A stretch of DNA of 53,717 nt from Microcaldota archaeon. Lineage in GTDB: Archaea; Micrarchaeota; Micrarchaeia; Anstonellales; Anstonellaceae. Position 1 is the first letter of the stretch. Each line of letters starts with the position of its first letter. Position numbers and translations under genes: made by a program. The notes below the pieces were generated by a model. It did no database searches. It worked only from the letters and a program-made list of their open reading frames with translations, and was not told the origin of the DNA. The stretch spans positions 1 to 53,717 of the forward strand of contig JAOAJL010000008.1 in NCBI GenBank assembly GCA_026414185.1, written 5' to 3'. This document shows positions 51,936-53,717 of the stretch, one piece after another.

Positions 51936-53717
51936 ATGGGCGTGACTTTTTTTTCCCATCCAGCAAAAAATGACGATAGGCCTTTCCTATCAACCCACCT
52001 ACTGCAAGTTGCAGGTTACACATCGGAATTAATTAGACAGATAGGCGGCGAATACGAAATTGCCTATGTTGCAGGTTTGCTCCATGATGTTGGGAAGCTA
52101 AACCCGCATTATCAAAAGCCATTCTCCAAAGGAGAACCGCCTTGTCCTGATTGTAGATATGTAAAGAGCCATTCCATTTTTTCCGCCTTTGCCTGCGACC
52201 AAGCATTGTTGAATCTCGAAAAACGAAACTGCAAAACGATGGCGACGATCTGTATTTATGGGCATCATTCGTCGCTAAAGCCGATTAGCATGCTACCTAT
52301 CGGTTTCAAAGATAACAAAAAGGAAGAGATTGATCTTACTATAAAAGCCATAAACGAAAGTTTGCCAGCGCTTCTCGAAGAACTAAAAAGGGACGAACAA
52401 GCAAAAAAAATTTTGCCGAAATCCATAGAGATTGAGCAAATGGATTTCTCTGACGGATCGGATGAGACAGACAATATAGAACCTTTTTTTGAAACCAGTT
52501 GCATTTATTCAGCTTTGCTACAGGCAGATCGCGGCGCCGTTTCAGAATGGAGAGAGAAGATAACTAATCCGCTTTTCTCCTTTCATTTTGACACGCGGCG
52601 GATGATCCAAAGCACAAACAACATTTTGGCGTCCTACCGCGACAGCTACTATCAATCAATTTTCAATGGAAGAGATTTTGATGGCAATTTCATGATACTC
52701 TGCGCGCCGACTGGAATAGGAAAGACGAGAATATTCCTTGACATTGTTAACAAGCTTGCCTCAAAAAGAAAGTTTGAGAGAGTTTTCTATTTTTCCCCTC
52801 TTTTGGCGTTGACGGAAGATTTTGAGGATAAAATTGAATGCATAATACGAGAAGAAGAAAAGAGCAGGATATTGAAGTATGACCATACGTTCAAAGGATC
52901 ATTAGAGAAAGAAGCAGAAACTGCAAAAGATGACTATGAAGAAGAATATGAGGAGTGGAATTTCAACGTTGAAAGCTTTAATTATCAGATGATTATCACA
53001 ACGCCCCAACGTTTGCTCTACACGTTGTTTTCTGACAGAGCCGCCGATAAAATAAAATTATTGTCTTTGAAAAATTCTGTTTTGATCATAGACGAGATTC
53101 AGACGTTACCCAGAGGGTTGCTTATACCCACGATAAAGCTCCTAGAGTTAATAAGCCGCAGGATGAATTCTGTAGTCATAATAGTTAGCGCTACGATCCC
53201 CTATGAGGTAAGAAGCTTAGAGCACGCTCACAAAGTAGAGGGCGATGAGGAGATCAATCGCAAATACCTAAATTTGACCAAAAAAACAGTAAGGTATGTG
53301 CCGAACAACCCTACCTTTGAGGATGAAAAGGGAAGGCGCCTGAAAATGTTCAACACGAGAGCGGAGGCTGCCAACAATGCAAACTCTGCTGATTATTATC
53401 TAACGGCCGGATTGACTAAAAAGGACAGGCTTGAACGCTTAAAAGAAATAAAGAACAAATGTGATTGTTTTGTTGTATCCACGCAAGTCCTTGAAGCGGG
53501 TGTTGACGTCAGCTTTGACCAGATATGCAGGCAGCTTGCACCGCTTGACAACATGGTCCAAACGCTAGGGCGGCTCAATAGAGAGTGTGAAAGAAGAGAG
53601 GCTCTATTGATAGCATTCGACTGGAGTATCAATGGGCAACTCTCATATGTGCCTTATGGACAGCTAGAATTTGAACTTTCGCGATCTTTCTTTAAGAAAA
53701 AACAAAACACGGATTCT
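51936..53717 (+). CDS. cas3: CRISPR-associated nuclease-helicase Cas3 (3' partial)
   Basis: 594 codons are open to the window edge, so the C-terminus is missing. The N-terminal HD nuclease has FSHPAKNDDRPFLSTHLLQV, LLHDVGKLNPHYQK and YGHHSSLKP. The SF2 helicase then has Walker A CAPTGIGKTRI (about 52707-52740), DEIQTLPRG as motif II, IVSATIPYEV as motif III and VQTLGRLNRE as motif VI. It unwinds and degrades target DNA recruited by Cascade. ATG 51936, four bases after the cas5 stop with GAGGGT upstream, fits best. Confidence 0.95.
   Translation, partial: MGVTFFSHPAKNDDRPFLSTHLLQVAGYTSELIRQIGGEYEIAYVAGLLHDVGKLNPHYQKPFSKGEPPCPDCRYVKSHSIFSAFACDQALLNLEKRNCKTMATICIYGHHSSLKPISMLPIGFKDNKKEEIDLTIKAINESLPALLEELKRDEQAKKILPKSIEIEQMDFSDGSDETDNIEPFFETSCIYSALLQADRGAVSEWREKITNPLFSFHFDTRRMIQSTNNILASYRDSYYQSIFNGRDFDGNFMILCAPTGIGKTRIFLDIVNKLASKRKFERVFYFSPLLALTEDFEDKIECIIREEEKSRILKYDHTFKGSLEKEAETAKDDYEEEYEEWNFNVESFNYQMIITTPQRLLYTLFSDRAADKIKLLSLKNSVLIIDEIQTLPRGLLIPTIKLLELISRRMNSVVIIVSATIPYEVRSLEHAHKVEGDEEINRKYLNLTKKTVRYVPNNPTFEDEKGRRLKMFNTRAEAANNANSADYYLTAGLTKKDRLERLKEIKNKCDCFVVSTQVLEAGVDVSFDQICRQLAPLDNMVQTLGRLNRECERREALLIAFDWSINGQLSYVPYGQLEFELSRSFFKKKQNTDS

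Overview
The window is a stretch of archaeal chromosome from a metagenome or single-cell assembly. Archaeal identity rests on flap endonuclease FEN-1, CTP-dependent riboflavin kinase, the KH/beta-CASP nuclease aCPSF1 (FttA), aMBF1, a Thr-1 proteasome beta subunit, a tRNA-Leu with an intron, and TATA boxes of the TTTATAAA/TTTAAA type about 27 nt before several start codons (leaderless genes). Short genes, ATGA overlaps, a CxxC-x17-CxxC zinc ribbon and many orphan surface proteins suggest a DPANN-like lineage (Diapherotrites or Micrarchaeota would fit), but no rRNA is present to prove it. The first 19 bases are the Tn5/Nextera mosaic end, so the left edge is a library artefact. No gene-free stretch exceeds 300 bases.

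Layout. 1-9.0 kb: a truncated large surface protein, a zinc-ribbon protein, TPR protein, YjbQ, MscS channel, DMT transporter and an unrecognised 836-residue protein. 9.0-13.9 kb: a glycan operon (GT2, nucleotide-sugar dehydrogenase, epimerase, GT-C-like membrane protein), followed by a candidate structured RNA between convergent genes. 14-16.6 kb: ParB/SerK-like protein divergent from riboflavin kinase, which runs tail-to-tail into FEN-1. 16.7-21.9 kb: a metal/redox region on the minus strand: two small membrane proteins, a NikR-like regulator, two ZIP transporters, a Dps-like ferritin, a thioredoxin-CcdA/DsbD fusion and aMBF1. 22-27.3 kb: site-2 protease, a DNA-binding protein, a divergent pair of KaiC-like proteins (one apparently without a working P-loop), a deaminase, a JAMM-like protein and the proteasome beta subunit. 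27.4-34 kb: FttA, a surface protein coupled to an orphan LysW-like carrier, and an alpha-toroid (prenyltransferase-like)/dynamin-like GTPase/two-TM cluster. 34.2-37.5 kb: two surface proteins separated by a hairpin-T-tract, an MFS transporter, a DUF2703 protein and tRNA-Leu(CAG). 37.6-43.2 kb: a six-gene operon, PadR regulator-LolD ATPase-CARDB surface protein-MacB permease-DrrA-DrrB. 43.3-46.6 kb: M29 aminopeptidase, a small Cys-rich protein and ArgS.

46.6 kb to the right end: a type I-B-like CRISPR-Cas locus in the order cas1-cas2-cas4-cas8b-cas7-cas5-cas3, the last cut by the window edge; no repeat array and no cas6 are inside. The adaptation genes share the GC-rich codon style of the chromosome, whereas from about position 48,390 (late cas4) onward the interference genes are clearly AT-richer. 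This suggests that the two modules have different histories.

How the genes work together: the glycan operon and at least four secreted or tail-anchored proteins rich in Asn/Ser/Thr point to a glycosylated cell surface. The metal cluster couples uptake (ZIP), storage (Dps-like), thiol redox and regulation. The PadR operon looks like a regulated export or envelope-stress system. The CRISPR locus is the clear defence system.
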